DNA of 6,438 bases from Candidatus Woesearchaeota archaeon (GCA_016185555.1 JACPNI010000051.1:1-6438), one strand, 5' to 3'. Positions 1 through 5,745 are shown, counted from the stretch's first letter. The notes: generated by a model from the letters alone, not told the origin. Translations and numbers: made by a program.

Positions 1-1
1 T

Positions 2-940
2 GTTACAAATGAAATAAAAAACTCCAAAGGGATATTTTTTATTGCTTGTGGAACATCTTATAATGCATGTCTAGCAGCAAGCTATATCTTCTCAAAAACT
101 GCAAAGATTCATGTTAATGTTATCTTAGCTTCAGAATTCCCAAACTACGAGCATTTTCTCACTGATAAAACATTAATTATAGCAGTATCGCAGAGCGGGG
201 AAACTGCAGATTTATTGGAAGCAGTAAAGGTTGCAAAGAAAAAAGGAAGCAAGGTTATTTCACTGGTTAATGTAATTGGATCATCATTAACAAGATACTC
301 AAATAAATTTCTAACGTTAAATGCCGGTCCAGAAATTAGTGTTGCATCAACTAAGGCTTATACATCACAATTAGCAATATTAACTTTAATTTCATATAAT
401 TTAATAAATGAATATAATGAAGGTAAAAAGAAACTAGAATATTTATGGAACATAATTTATAATCTAACCTCAAGAACAATGAGGGATAGGATAAAAATGT
501 TAGGTGAACAATTGAAAAACAAAGAGCATCTTTTTCTTATAGGCAGGGGATTGCAGTATACTACGGCACTGGAAGCTGCATTAAAAATAAAAGAAGTTTC
601 TTATATACATGCTGAAGCCTTTGCTGGCGGTGAGCTTAAACATGGCACCTTAGCTTTGATTGAAAAAGATACTCCATGCATTGTTTTTGTTTCAAAAGAC
701 AATGAAAAAGAAATTCTATCAAATGCAATGGAAATAAAATCACGTGGCGGCTATATTGTCGGTGTAGCTTCAGATAATAATGAAATATTTGATTCCTGGA
801 TTAAAGTACCAGAAGCAAACAGTGAAAATCCAATAATCCAGATAATTCCAATGCAGATCCTTGCTTATCAATTAGCTGTCTTAAGGGGCTGTGAACCTGA
901 TAAGCCTAGGTCACTTGCGAAAGCTGTGACAGTAAAGTAG
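2..940 (+). CDS. glmS: Glutamine--fructose-6-phosphate aminotransferase, isomerase part (5' end outside window)
   Basis: This gene runs in from the left edge; 312 codons of the C-terminal part are visible. GlmS makes glucosamine-6-phosphate from fructose-6-phosphate and glutamine in the cytoplasm, the first step to UDP-GlcNAc. The visible part holds two SIS sugar-isomerase domains. The first has the phosphate-binding motifs CGTSYNA (visible residues 16-22) and SQSGETAD (from residue 63), followed by AGPEISVASTKAYT. The second has GRGLQYTTALEAALKIKE, SYIHAEAFAGGELKHG and the C-terminal tail SLAKAVTVK, whose lysine corresponds to the catalytic tail lysine of the family. The N-terminal glutaminase domain, with its nucleophilic cysteine, must lie upstream. 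An ATG at 215 is internal and not the start, because the family motifs begin well before it. The mutase gene follows about 40 bases later on the same strand, so the two are probably co-transcribed. The identification is firm. Confidence 0.97.
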   Translation, partial: VTNEIKNSKGIFFIACGTSYNACLAASYIFSKTAKIHVNVILASEFPNYEHFLTDKTLIIAVSQSGETADLLEAVKVAKKKGSKVISLVNVIGSSLTRYSNKFLTLNAGPEISVASTKAYTSQLAILTLISYNLINEYNEGKKKLEYLWNIIYNLTSRTMRDRIKMLGEQLKNKEHLFLIGRGLQYTTALEAALKIKEVSYIHAEAFAGGELKHGTLALIEKDTPCIVFVSKDNEKEILSNAMEIKSRGGYIVGVASDNNEIFDSWIKVPEANSENPIIQIIPMQILAYQLAVLRGCEPDKPRSLAKAVTVK

Positions 941-969
941 CAAAAGATAAAAAATATTTAAATGACTAA

Positions 970-976
970 AGGTGAT
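970..976 (+). promoter_or_regulatory. Shine-Dalgarno site for the mutase gene
   Basis: AGGTGAT is fully complementary to the usual archaeal 16S rRNA 3' end (ATCACCT). It lies four bases before the ATA at 981 and more than 50 bases before the TTG at 1029, so it decides the start in favour of 981. Confidence 0.75.
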
Positions 977-980
977 ATAA

Positions 981-2288
981 ATAAAAATATTCCATGCATA
1001 TGATATAAGGGGCAAGTACCCAGAACATTTGAACACACTTAATGCATATCATTTAGGAAGATCAATAGGCACTATATTTAATGGAAGAAAGATTTGTGTT
1101 GGTTATGATACAAGAAAAGGCTCTGAGGTAATAAAAAACTACGTTATAGAAGGTTTGCAACATGCAGGATGTGAGATTTTTGACCTTGGATTACAGCCTA
1201 CCCAGGTTACATGCTTTTATGGTTTTAAAAACAAAATCCCAAGTGTTATTCTAACTGCTTCACATAACCCGAAAGAGTACACCGGATTAAAGATCTATAC
1301 AAAAGAAGGGCTAAGATTCAGCAGGCTTGATGAATTAGAAAAGATCTACAATGAAAAAGATTATATTTCAGGCTATGGTGGGATAATTGAAGTAAACGGC
1401 GAAGAAGTTGAAACCCCCTATATCGATTATATAACAAAAAATAAGGAAAGCGATCTTAAGATTGCCTTGGAGTCTTATGGTGGGGCTGCAACATTTATAG
1501 CAAAGAAAGCACTTGAAAAAATTGGATGCAAGGTTTATTCTTTAAGGGATAAGTTTGACAATAATTTTTATGAAAAAGTACCTGAACCAAAAGAAGGCAA
1601 CTTGGATGAGCTCATTAAATCTATAGAAGATAATTCTTATGATCTGGGCATTGCACTGGATGGCGATGGTGACAGGTCATTATTTATCGACAATAAAACA
1701 AACATAGTAGACAGCAGTCACATATGTATGATTTACCTTAATCATTTTTTAAAACATAAAAAAGGAAATGCTGTTATTGCAATAGATTCTTCTAAAAGAT
1801 TAAATTCAGTGAAAAATGCGAAGATTTCATGGTGTAGGATTGGAACAAAGTTTATTGAAGCAATGTTAAAGGAGAATAATGCAGTATTCGCAGGAGAGGG
1901 AAGCTACCACTATTACTTTGGCAAGTATTATCCTTTTTCTGACGGCATTCTTGCTGGTGTGCTTATGGCAGATCTGCTTTGCAAGAAAAAAAGCAACTTA
2001 TATGATATGAAAAATGAACTGCCGCCCGTTTACATCTTAAGAAAAAACTTTGTATGTAAAAATGATGAAAAAAAGGAATTTATATTAAATAGCTTATTAG
2101 ACAAGTTTAAAGATAAAAGACATGATACAATCGACGGTGTAAGGGTATTTTTTGATATTTATGACTGGGCTTTGATAAGGAAGTCTAATACAGAACCTTT
2201 AATTAAAATGATAGTAGAAGGCAGCTCAGAAGAAAAAGCACATAGTACAATCAATTTTTTAACAGAAACAATAGCAGGGATGATGTGA
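981..2288 (+). CDS. glmM: Phosphoglucosamine mutase / phosphomannomutase family protein, apparent ATA start
   Basis: This is an alpha-D-phosphohexomutase of 435 residues, a normal length for archaeal members. Its position beside glmS and a glmU-like gene points to GlcN-6-P to GlcN-1-P conversion, but phosphomannomutase activity cannot be excluded. Visible motifs, numbered from 981, are the N-terminal AYDIRG, GYDTR (about 40-44), the phosphoserine loop TASHNP (92-97), the Mg-binding loop DGDGDR (227-232), a sugar-binding loop GEGSYH (305-310, usually GExSGH) and the phosphate-binding RKSNTEP (400-406). The start is unusual. The frame opens after a TAA at 978-980 and immediately reads ATA AAA ATA TTC CAT GCA TAT GAT ATA AGG GGC, giving the expected family N-terminus if ATA is read as the initiator. 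The first conventional start in frame is TTG 1029, which has no Shine-Dalgarno and would delete the conserved AYDIRG. The small ORF starts one base after the stop. Confidence 0.9.
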   Translation: MKIFHAYDIRGKYPEHLNTLNAYHLGRSIGTIFNGRKICVGYDTRKGSEVIKNYVIEGLQHAGCEIFDLGLQPTQVTCFYGFKNKIPSVILTASHNPKEYTGLKIYTKEGLRFSRLDELEKIYNEKDYISGYGGIIEVNGEEVETPYIDYITKNKESDLKIALESYGGAATFIAKKALEKIGCKVYSLRDKFDNNFYEKVPEPKEGNLDELIKSIEDNSYDLGIALDGDGDRSLFIDNKTNIVDSSHICMIYLNHFLKHKKGNAVIAIDSSKRLNSVKNAKISWCRIGTKFIEAMLKENNAVFAGEGSYHYYFGKYYPFSDGILAGVLMADLLCKKKSNLYDMKNELPPVYILRKNFVCKNDEKKEFILNSLLDKFKDKRHDTIDGVRVFFDIYDWALIRKSNTEPLIKMIVEGSSEEKAHSTINFLTETIAGMM

Positions 2289-2289
2289 T

Positions 2290-2469
2290 ATGGATAGGAA
2301 AGAGAAGGTTTTAAGACAACTTGAAGAGGCGGTAGAAAGAGCTCATTTTTGGGAAGAACATAATAAAGAAATTTTTGTTAAAGGATATCCTAATTTCACT
2401 GTTTTTCTTGATGATAAAAAATCAAAAATATCCCCAGTAATAGATATTGAAACTTTTATAGAAAAGTAA
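2290..2469 (+). CDS. Small hypothetical protein of 59 residues, possibly frameshifted
   Basis: I do not recognise this protein. The ATG lies one base after the mutase stop codon, which suggests translational coupling within the glm cluster. The product begins MDRKEKVLRQLEEAVERAHF, a charged stretch that looks like an amphipathic helix, then continues with a more beta-like part (IFVKGYPNFTVFLDD) and ends FIEK. There is no signal peptide, membrane segment or cysteine. The sequence after the stop stays open in the +1 frame for about 36 codons and reads like protein, so the gene may be a frameshifted form of a roughly 94-residue protein. Its place between the mutase and the glmU-like gene suggests a link to amino-sugar metabolism, but that is only positional inference. 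Confidence 0.55.
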   Translation: MDRKEKVLRQLEEAVERAHFWEEHNKEIFVKGYPNFTVFLDDKKSKISPVIDIETFIEK

Positions 2470-2547
2470 TAACGAGCCGGTGATTGATTTAATCTGTGAT
2501 TCTCCTTATCTGCCTCGCACTTTAAAAATAAGATATCAAGATAAAAC

Positions 2548-2555
2548 ATATAAAA
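2548..2555 (+). promoter_or_regulatory. Possible TATA box before the glmU-like gene
   Basis: ATATAAAA lies about 40 bases before the ATG at 2594. At the usual archaeal spacing, transcription would begin near 2577 and leave a short leader that keeps the GGAGGT site. In AT-rich DNA such matches are common, so this is weak evidence for an internal promoter in the glm cluster. Confidence 0.25.
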
Positions 2556-2582
2556 CATTAATTAGTTCAATATAAAAACTAT

Positions 2583-2588
2583 GGAGGT
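2583..2588 (+). promoter_or_regulatory. Shine-Dalgarno site of the glmU-like gene
   Basis: GGAGGT lies five bases before the ATG at 2594. This is a strong match at normal spacing and confirms that start. Confidence 0.8.
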
Positions 2589-2593
2589 TAAAA

Positions 2594-3868
2594 ATGGAAG
2601 CAGTAATATTAGCAGCTGGTAAATCAACAAGGATGTACCCATTAACTGTTGAAAAACATAAAACAATGTTAAGGATTGCAAATAAGCCAATCTTAGAACA
2701 TAATTTAGAGCAGCTAGAGGGATTAGTTGACAAGGCCATTATAATAGTTGGTCACGGTAAAAAATACATAACTGACTACTTCTCAAAAGAATATAAAGGG
2801 ATTAAGATTGAGTATGTAGAACAGGAATTTCAATTCGGCGAGTGGCATGCATTATATCTTGCCAGACATCTTGCAAGAGATCGTTTTATAGTAATGATGG
2901 GTGATGACTTGTATAGCAAAGAGGATATTAAATCCTGTTCAGAAAAAGAATGGGCAGTGCTAGCTTCTAAAAAAGCCAAGAATAAAAATGAACTTGGTAT
3001 GATACTTGCACATGACGGCAAGTTAATGCATCTCCTTGAAAAAGACCATATCAACAGGAATAATGCAATAATAGATGAGAACACTTTAGTGAACTGTGGT
3101 TTATATGTTATGGATAAAAGAGCATTTGAGCATAACTTGGGAATTTCAATTAGAGCACAGTTTGAATTAGCTGATTTAATAGAACAAATCTCAAAGAAAG
3201 ATGAAATTGATGTTATAGAATCAAAGGAGTTTTGGATGCCACTCAACTATCCATGGAGCCTATTAGAGGCAAATGAATTCCTACTGAAAAAATTGAATTA
3301 TAAAATTGAAGGAATAGTTGAACTTGGAGTGAAGATAAGGGGGTTGGAGGTAGCAATTGGCAAAGGCACAGAGATTGAAGATGGGGCTCACATTTATTCC
3401 CCGGTTATAATTGGAGAAAACTGTAAAATTGGCCCAAAAGCAAAGATACGTGGATGCACTTCAATAGGTGACAATTGCGCTATAGACTGTGAAATAAAAA
3501 ACAGCATAATCGGAAATAATACCTGCATTTTACATCAAAGCATTCTTGTAGGGGATTCCATAATAGGAGACAAGTGTAATATTGCTGCCGGGGTAATTAC
3601 TGGGAATACCAGAACTGCTGATGATGGAAAAAATATTAGATCTAAGGTGTATAAAAAAAACCCAAATGGGGAACTAATTGGAGAGCTTGTTGATACCGGC
3701 AGGCAGAAATTTGGAACTGTTATCGGAGATAATGTAAAAACAACTACCGGAATGCAGATTGCTCCCGGAAGAAAAATATGGCCCGGCATTTATTTTTTAA
3801 AACAGGGTTATGTTGTAGAAAAAGATATTATATCTCAGGACCAGCTTATTGATAAAAAGACTATTTAA
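2594..3868 (+). CDS. glmU: GlmU-like sugar-1-phosphate nucleotidylyltransferase with left-handed beta-helix acyltransferase domain
   Basis: The 424-residue protein has two parts. Residues 1 to about 235 are a nucleotidyltransferase fold with the signature LAAGKSTRMYPLT (6-18), the lysine-bearing KHKTML segment (usually PK in the family), the metal-binding GDD (103-105), VNCGLYVMD (167-174) and ELADLIE (191-197). Residues from about 255 to 400 are a hexapeptide-repeat left-handed beta-helix (for example IGENCKIGPKAKI and SIIGDKCNIAAGVITGN), ending with TGRQKFGTVIGDNVKT, typical of archaeal bifunctional GlmU-like enzymes. With glmS and glmM beside it, the likely role is acetylation of GlcN-1-P and its transfer to UTP, giving UDP-GlcNAc. 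Glucose-1-phosphate thymidylyltransferase-like relatives share this architecture, so the substrate is inferred mainly from context. The length is normal and nothing appears missing. The start is fixed by GGAGGT five bases upstream. Confidence 0.9.
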   Translation: MEAVILAAGKSTRMYPLTVEKHKTMLRIANKPILEHNLEQLEGLVDKAIIIVGHGKKYITDYFSKEYKGIKIEYVEQEFQFGEWHALYLARHLARDRFIVMMGDDLYSKEDIKSCSEKEWAVLASKKAKNKNELGMILAHDGKLMHLLEKDHINRNNAIIDENTLVNCGLYVMDKRAFEHNLGISIRAQFELADLIEQISKKDEIDVIESKEFWMPLNYPWSLLEANEFLLKKLNYKIEGIVELGVKIRGLEVAIGKGTEIEDGAHIYSPVIIGENCKIGPKAKIRGCTSIGDNCAIDCEIKNSIIGNNTCILHQSILVGDSIIGDKCNIAAGVITGNTRTADDGKNIRSKVYKKNPNGELIGELVDTGRQKFGTVIGDNVKTTTGMQIAPGRKIWPGIYFLKQGYVVEKDIISQDQLIDKKTI

Positions 3869-3888
3869 CATAAAAAATTCTGAAAAAT

Positions 3889-3905
3889 GGAAAGTTTTAT
3901 AAATT
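3889..3905 (+). promoter_or_regulatory. Archaeal promoter (BRE plus TATA box) of the MNT/HEPN pair
   Basis: GGAAAG (3889-3894) followed by TTTTATAAATT (3895-3905) matches an archaeal BRE and TATA box. The expected transcription start, about 26 bases from the TATA centre, falls near 3926-3929, right at the ATG at 3929. This suggests a leaderless mRNA and separates this pair from the glm cluster upstream. Confidence 0.65.
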
Positions 3906-3906
3906 A

Positions 3907-3925
3907 AGTTCCCATTATGGGTACT
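3907..3925. promoter_or_regulatory. 19-bp dyad, probable operator of the MNT/HEPN pair
   Basis: The arms AGTTCCCAT and ATGGGTACT are inverted around a single central T, with eight of nine pairs matching; only T3910/T3922 fails. The dyad sits directly between the TATA box and the predicted transcription start, where a bound repressor would block transcription. The first gene of the pair encodes a winged-helix domain, so autoregulation is the natural guess. Confidence 0.5.
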
Positions 3926-3928
3926 ATA

Positions 3929-4477
3929 ATGAAAAGCAAAGAAGAAACGGTTATAGAATTATTTTTTGAAAATCCAACTAAAGAATGGCACTTTGAAGAA
4001 ATAGTTGATGAAGTTAAGATTGCTAGAAGTAAAACCAATAATTGGTTAAAAAAACTTGTTAAGGAAAAGCTAATTAAAAAAATAAAGAAAAAAAACAAAA
4101 TGCCTTATTATATAGGGAATTATAACTCTTCAGAATATAAGATTAGAAAGAAACTATTCGGACTAGCCAAATTATACAAAAGTGGATTTTTAACACATCT
4201 TTATTCTTTACAAAAAACCAAAGCGATAGTTCTCTTTGGAAGTTTTTCGCGCTCAGATTGGTATAAAGATAGTGATGTTGATATTTTTATTTATGGGGAT
4301 CCAGAAGGGTTAAAAATAGCAAATTATGAATTAAAATTACATAGAGACATACAATTATTTGTCTGTCAGAATAAAGAGGAATTATCCAAACTTGGAACTG
4401 GATTAATTAAGAACATCATTAAGGGTAATCTGCTTAAAGGTAATTTGGACTTTATCAAGGTGGTTGTAAATGCCTAA
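3929..4477 (+). CDS. Winged-helix protein with MNT-type nucleotidyltransferase domain (putative antitoxin)
   Basis: The protein has 182 residues. About residues 1-60 form a winged-helix DNA-binding region (LFFENPTKEWHFEEIVDEV, then ARSKTNNWLKKLVKEKLI). A DNA polymerase beta-like MNT nucleotidyltransferase domain follows, with GSFSRSDWYKDSDVD (104-118): the GS motif and the DxD metal-binding pair D116/D118 are intact, and D140 in HRDIQLFV can be the third carboxylate. Proteins of this type are often antitoxins that nucleotidylate a HEPN partner, and the next gene encodes one, overlapping by eight bases. I chose ATG 3929 over ATG 3917, which would add MGTI, because 3917 lies inside the dyad and upstream of the expected transcription start, and because 3929 suits a leaderless message. 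Toxin-antitoxin function is inferred from family and context. A role in antibiotic or tRNA modification is less likely. Confidence 0.85.
   Translation: MKSKEETVIELFFENPTKEWHFEEIVDEVKIARSKTNNWLKKLVKEKLIKKIKKKNKMPYYIGNYNSSEYKIRKKLFGLAKLYKSGFLTHLYSLQKTKAIVLFGSFSRSDWYKDSDVDIFIYGDPEGLKIANYELKLHRDIQLFVCQNKEELSKLGTGLIKNIIKGNLLKGNLDFIKVVVNA
4457..4463 (+). promoter_or_regulatory. Shine-Dalgarno site of the HEPN gene, inside the MNT gene
   Basis: AAGGTGG lies six bases before ATG 4470 and within the last codons of the preceding gene. It supports the overlapping start and coupled translation. Confidence 0.7.
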
Positions 4478-4931
4478 ATATCTTACTCAAAATGAAGCGT
4501 TTATGAAATGTAGAAAAGAAGGTAATATTATAGTTATAGAGGATGTTGATACAGAAAAGGTAAAATCCATACTTAATATTGCGGATGCAGATGTTGAAGC
4601 CGCAAACTACATTAAGAAAAATCTCCCAAAACAAAGCAATCAATGGAATAGCGTTTACAAATTATATTATGATGCTCTGCATGAATTAGTCGAATCATTT
4701 TTGAGATTTGAAAGAATAAAGATTGAGAACCATCAATGTTTATTCGTATATCTTTGTGAAAAACATCCAGAACTTGAATTTAACTGGGATTTCTTTGAAA
4801 AAGTAAGAACCAAAAGAAATGGAATTAATTATTATGGCCTCCCAATTAATTTTGATGATTGGAAAGAAGTTGAACTTCAATTCAATTTATATATTAAAAA
4901 ACTTAAAGAAGAAACCAAGAAAAAGATTTAA
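4470..4931 (+). CDS. HEPN-domain protein (putative toxin partner of the MNT protein)
   Basis: The 153-residue protein is predicted to be largely helical and fits the HEPN family: DTEKVKSILNIADADVEAAN (27-46), a central helix WNSVYKLYYDALHELVESFL (59-78), and the C-terminal signature VRTKRNGINYYG (112-123). HEPN proteins paired with MNT nucleotidyltransferases commonly act as RNases that cut RNA and arrest growth until modified. Here the arginine and following asparagine are kept (R116, N117), but the histidine of the usual R-x4-6-H motif is absent and asparagine or tyrosine occupies that place. The only histidines are at 71, 88 and 99, all before the motif. It may therefore be a non-nucleolytic or differently working HEPN protein. 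The ATG overlaps the end of the MNT gene by eight bases and has its own Shine-Dalgarno site, so the two are made together. Confidence 0.8.
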   Translation: MPKYLTQNEAFMKCRKEGNIIVIEDVDTEKVKSILNIADADVEAANYIKKNLPKQSNQWNSVYKLYYDALHELVESFLRFERIKIENHQCLFVYLCEKHPELEFNWDFFEKVRTKRNGINYYGLPINFDDWKEVELQFNLYIKKLKEETKKKI

Positions 4932-5008
4932 TTTAAGTTTAATAAAACTATTAAAATAGCTATGAACGAAATTTCTATAGGTTCTTCAGACGCATATAAT
5001 AAAATATA

Positions 5009-5179
5009 TTATTTAAATCCATCAAGCAATTTGCAAATATTCAAAAAAACAGAATCCACAGATAAACTTCCATCAAAATAATAAAGCTTATTTTCATGCA
5101 TATAGTGATTTAGTAATGGTGCTGTTTTAGTGTTATACTCTTTAAGTCTTGTTTTTACTGTTTCTTCATTATCATCAGA
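5009..5179 (-). pseudogene. adk: Displaced original 3' end of adk
   Basis: Read on the minus strand from 5179, this stretch encodes 56 residues in the proper adk frame and then a TAA at 5011-5009. It first repeats the segment beginning SDDNEETVKTRLKEY, then gives the C-terminus missing from the present adk ORF: NKLYYFDGSLSVDSVFLN and ICKLLDGFK. The YFDGSLSVDSVF pattern matches the strand and last helix of adenylate kinases (compare the usual VDG-x-x-S-I-D-E-V-F). Removing one 95-bp repeat unit restores a single 212-residue adk ending at 5009. As the sequence stands, this part is cut off by the premature stop at 5157-5155. Confidence 0.85.
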
Positions 5180-5273
5180 AGCTTATTTTTATGCATATAG
5201 TGATTTAGTAATGGTGCTGTTTTAGTATTATACTCTTTCAGTCTTGTTTTTACTGTTTCTTCATTATCATCAG
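5084..5273. repeat. 95-bp tandem direct duplication across the adk 3' end
   Basis: Positions 5084-5178 and 5179-5273 are two head-to-tail copies of a 95-bp unit, each beginning AAGCTTATTTT. One extra base of homology (5179/5274) lies at the junction. They differ at three sites only: C5095/T5190, G5132/A5227 and A5144/C5239. In adk codons two of the differences are silent (Asn AAC/AAT, Leu CTT/CTG) and one changes Glu to Lys. Ninety-five is not a multiple of three, so the duplication breaks the reading frame. Confidence 0.95.
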
Positions 5274-5742
5274 ACCTTTGATAAAGAGAAGAATTACATT
5301 TATCACATATATTCTCTAATTTTGGTTTTCTATCAACCATATGATAAACCTCATTACAGGTTTTATTTGAGCAGGTTTTTCTTCCGCATAATCTTTTAAT
5401 TGCTGTATCTTCAGAAACACCGATGTAAAAAGCAGCATCAACAGAACTATTCTGCTCTAGTGCTTTCACCTGCTCAATTGTTCTTGGGAAACCATCAAGT
5501 ATGAAGCCATTTAAATCTTTAATCTCATTTAAGGCAATTTTTATAGTTAGCTCATCAGGCACTAATAAACCCTTGTTCATATAATCTAATATTTCCTTGC
5601 CCAAATCAGTCTGATCCTTCATGTGTTTCCTAAAAATGTCACCAGTAGAAATATGCCTTAGTCCATATTCTTTGCTTATTAATGCTGCCTGCGTGCCTTT
5701 TCCGGCACCCGGTGGTCCAAATAAAATTAATTTATAGCTCAT
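5155..5742 (-). CDS. adk: Adenylate kinase, C-terminus altered by a frameshifting duplication
   Basis: Adenylate kinase interconverts ATP + AMP and 2 ADP in the cytoplasm. The ORF of 195 residues has the P-loop GPPGAGKGT (9-17), the AMP-binding STGDIFR (32-38) and DGFPRTIEQ (83-91), and a long LID domain with four probable zinc-binding cysteines (C124, C129, C146, C149). The first pair is spaced C-x4-C rather than the usual C-x2-C. QRSDDNEETVKTRL supplies the later catalytic arginines (R156, R167). After NKL (186-188) the sequence goes into LMIMKKQ and stops, where the family continues with a DG-containing strand and a last helix. That true C-terminus is encoded further downstream (to 5009) and was separated by the 95-bp duplication. 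The original protein would have been 212 residues. The start ATG is three bases after the stop of the secreted-protein gene, so the two are co-transcribed and no separate Shine-Dalgarno is obvious. Whether the shortened product works is doubtful. Confidence 0.93.
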   Translation of the reverse strand: MSYKLILFGPPGAGKGTQAALISKEYGLRHISTGDIFRKHMKDQTDLGKEILDYMNKGLLVPDELTIKIALNEIKDLNGFILDGFPRTIEQVKALEQNSSVDAAFYIGVSEDTAIKRLCGRKTCSNKTCNEVYHMVDRKPKLENICDKCNSSLYQRSDDNEETVKTRLKEYNTKTAPLLNHYMHKNKLLMIMKKQ

Positions 5743-5745
5743 CTT

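Noticed and set aside
215..940. glmS start at ATG 215
   Set aside because: The same frame is open from the left edge and carries the GlmS motifs CGTSYNA and SQSGETAD upstream, so the ATG is internal.
954..963. ATATTTAAAT, a TATA-like match before the mutase gene
   Set aside because: It would place the transcript start near 984, downstream of the good Shine-Dalgarno site at 970-976 and of the ATA at 981. Such matches are frequent in this AT-rich DNA.
1029..2288. Mutase start at TTG 1029
   Set aside because: It would remove the conserved AYDIRG N-terminus and has no Shine-Dalgarno site. The frame continues upstream to 981 with strong family similarity.
2830..3246. Long minus-strand open frame opposite the glmU-like gene
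   Set aside because: It is a shadow of a clearly identified gene on the other strand, and its translation has no recognisable motif.
3904..4098. Minus-strand hydrophobic open frame opposite the MNT gene
   Set aside because: It is the antisense of a lysine- and glutamate-rich coding region, which creates F/L/S-rich shadows that imitate membrane proteins.
4996..5012. ATAATA/TATTAT inverted repeat between the convergent genes as a terminator
   Set aside because: The stem is only six A-T pairs, with no GC pairs and no following T tract, so it is too weak to call.
4962..5081. Plus-strand ORF of 39 codons starting at ATG 4962
   Set aside because: Most of it is antisense to the original adk C-terminus. 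It has no Shine-Dalgarno site and its sequence resembles no known protein.
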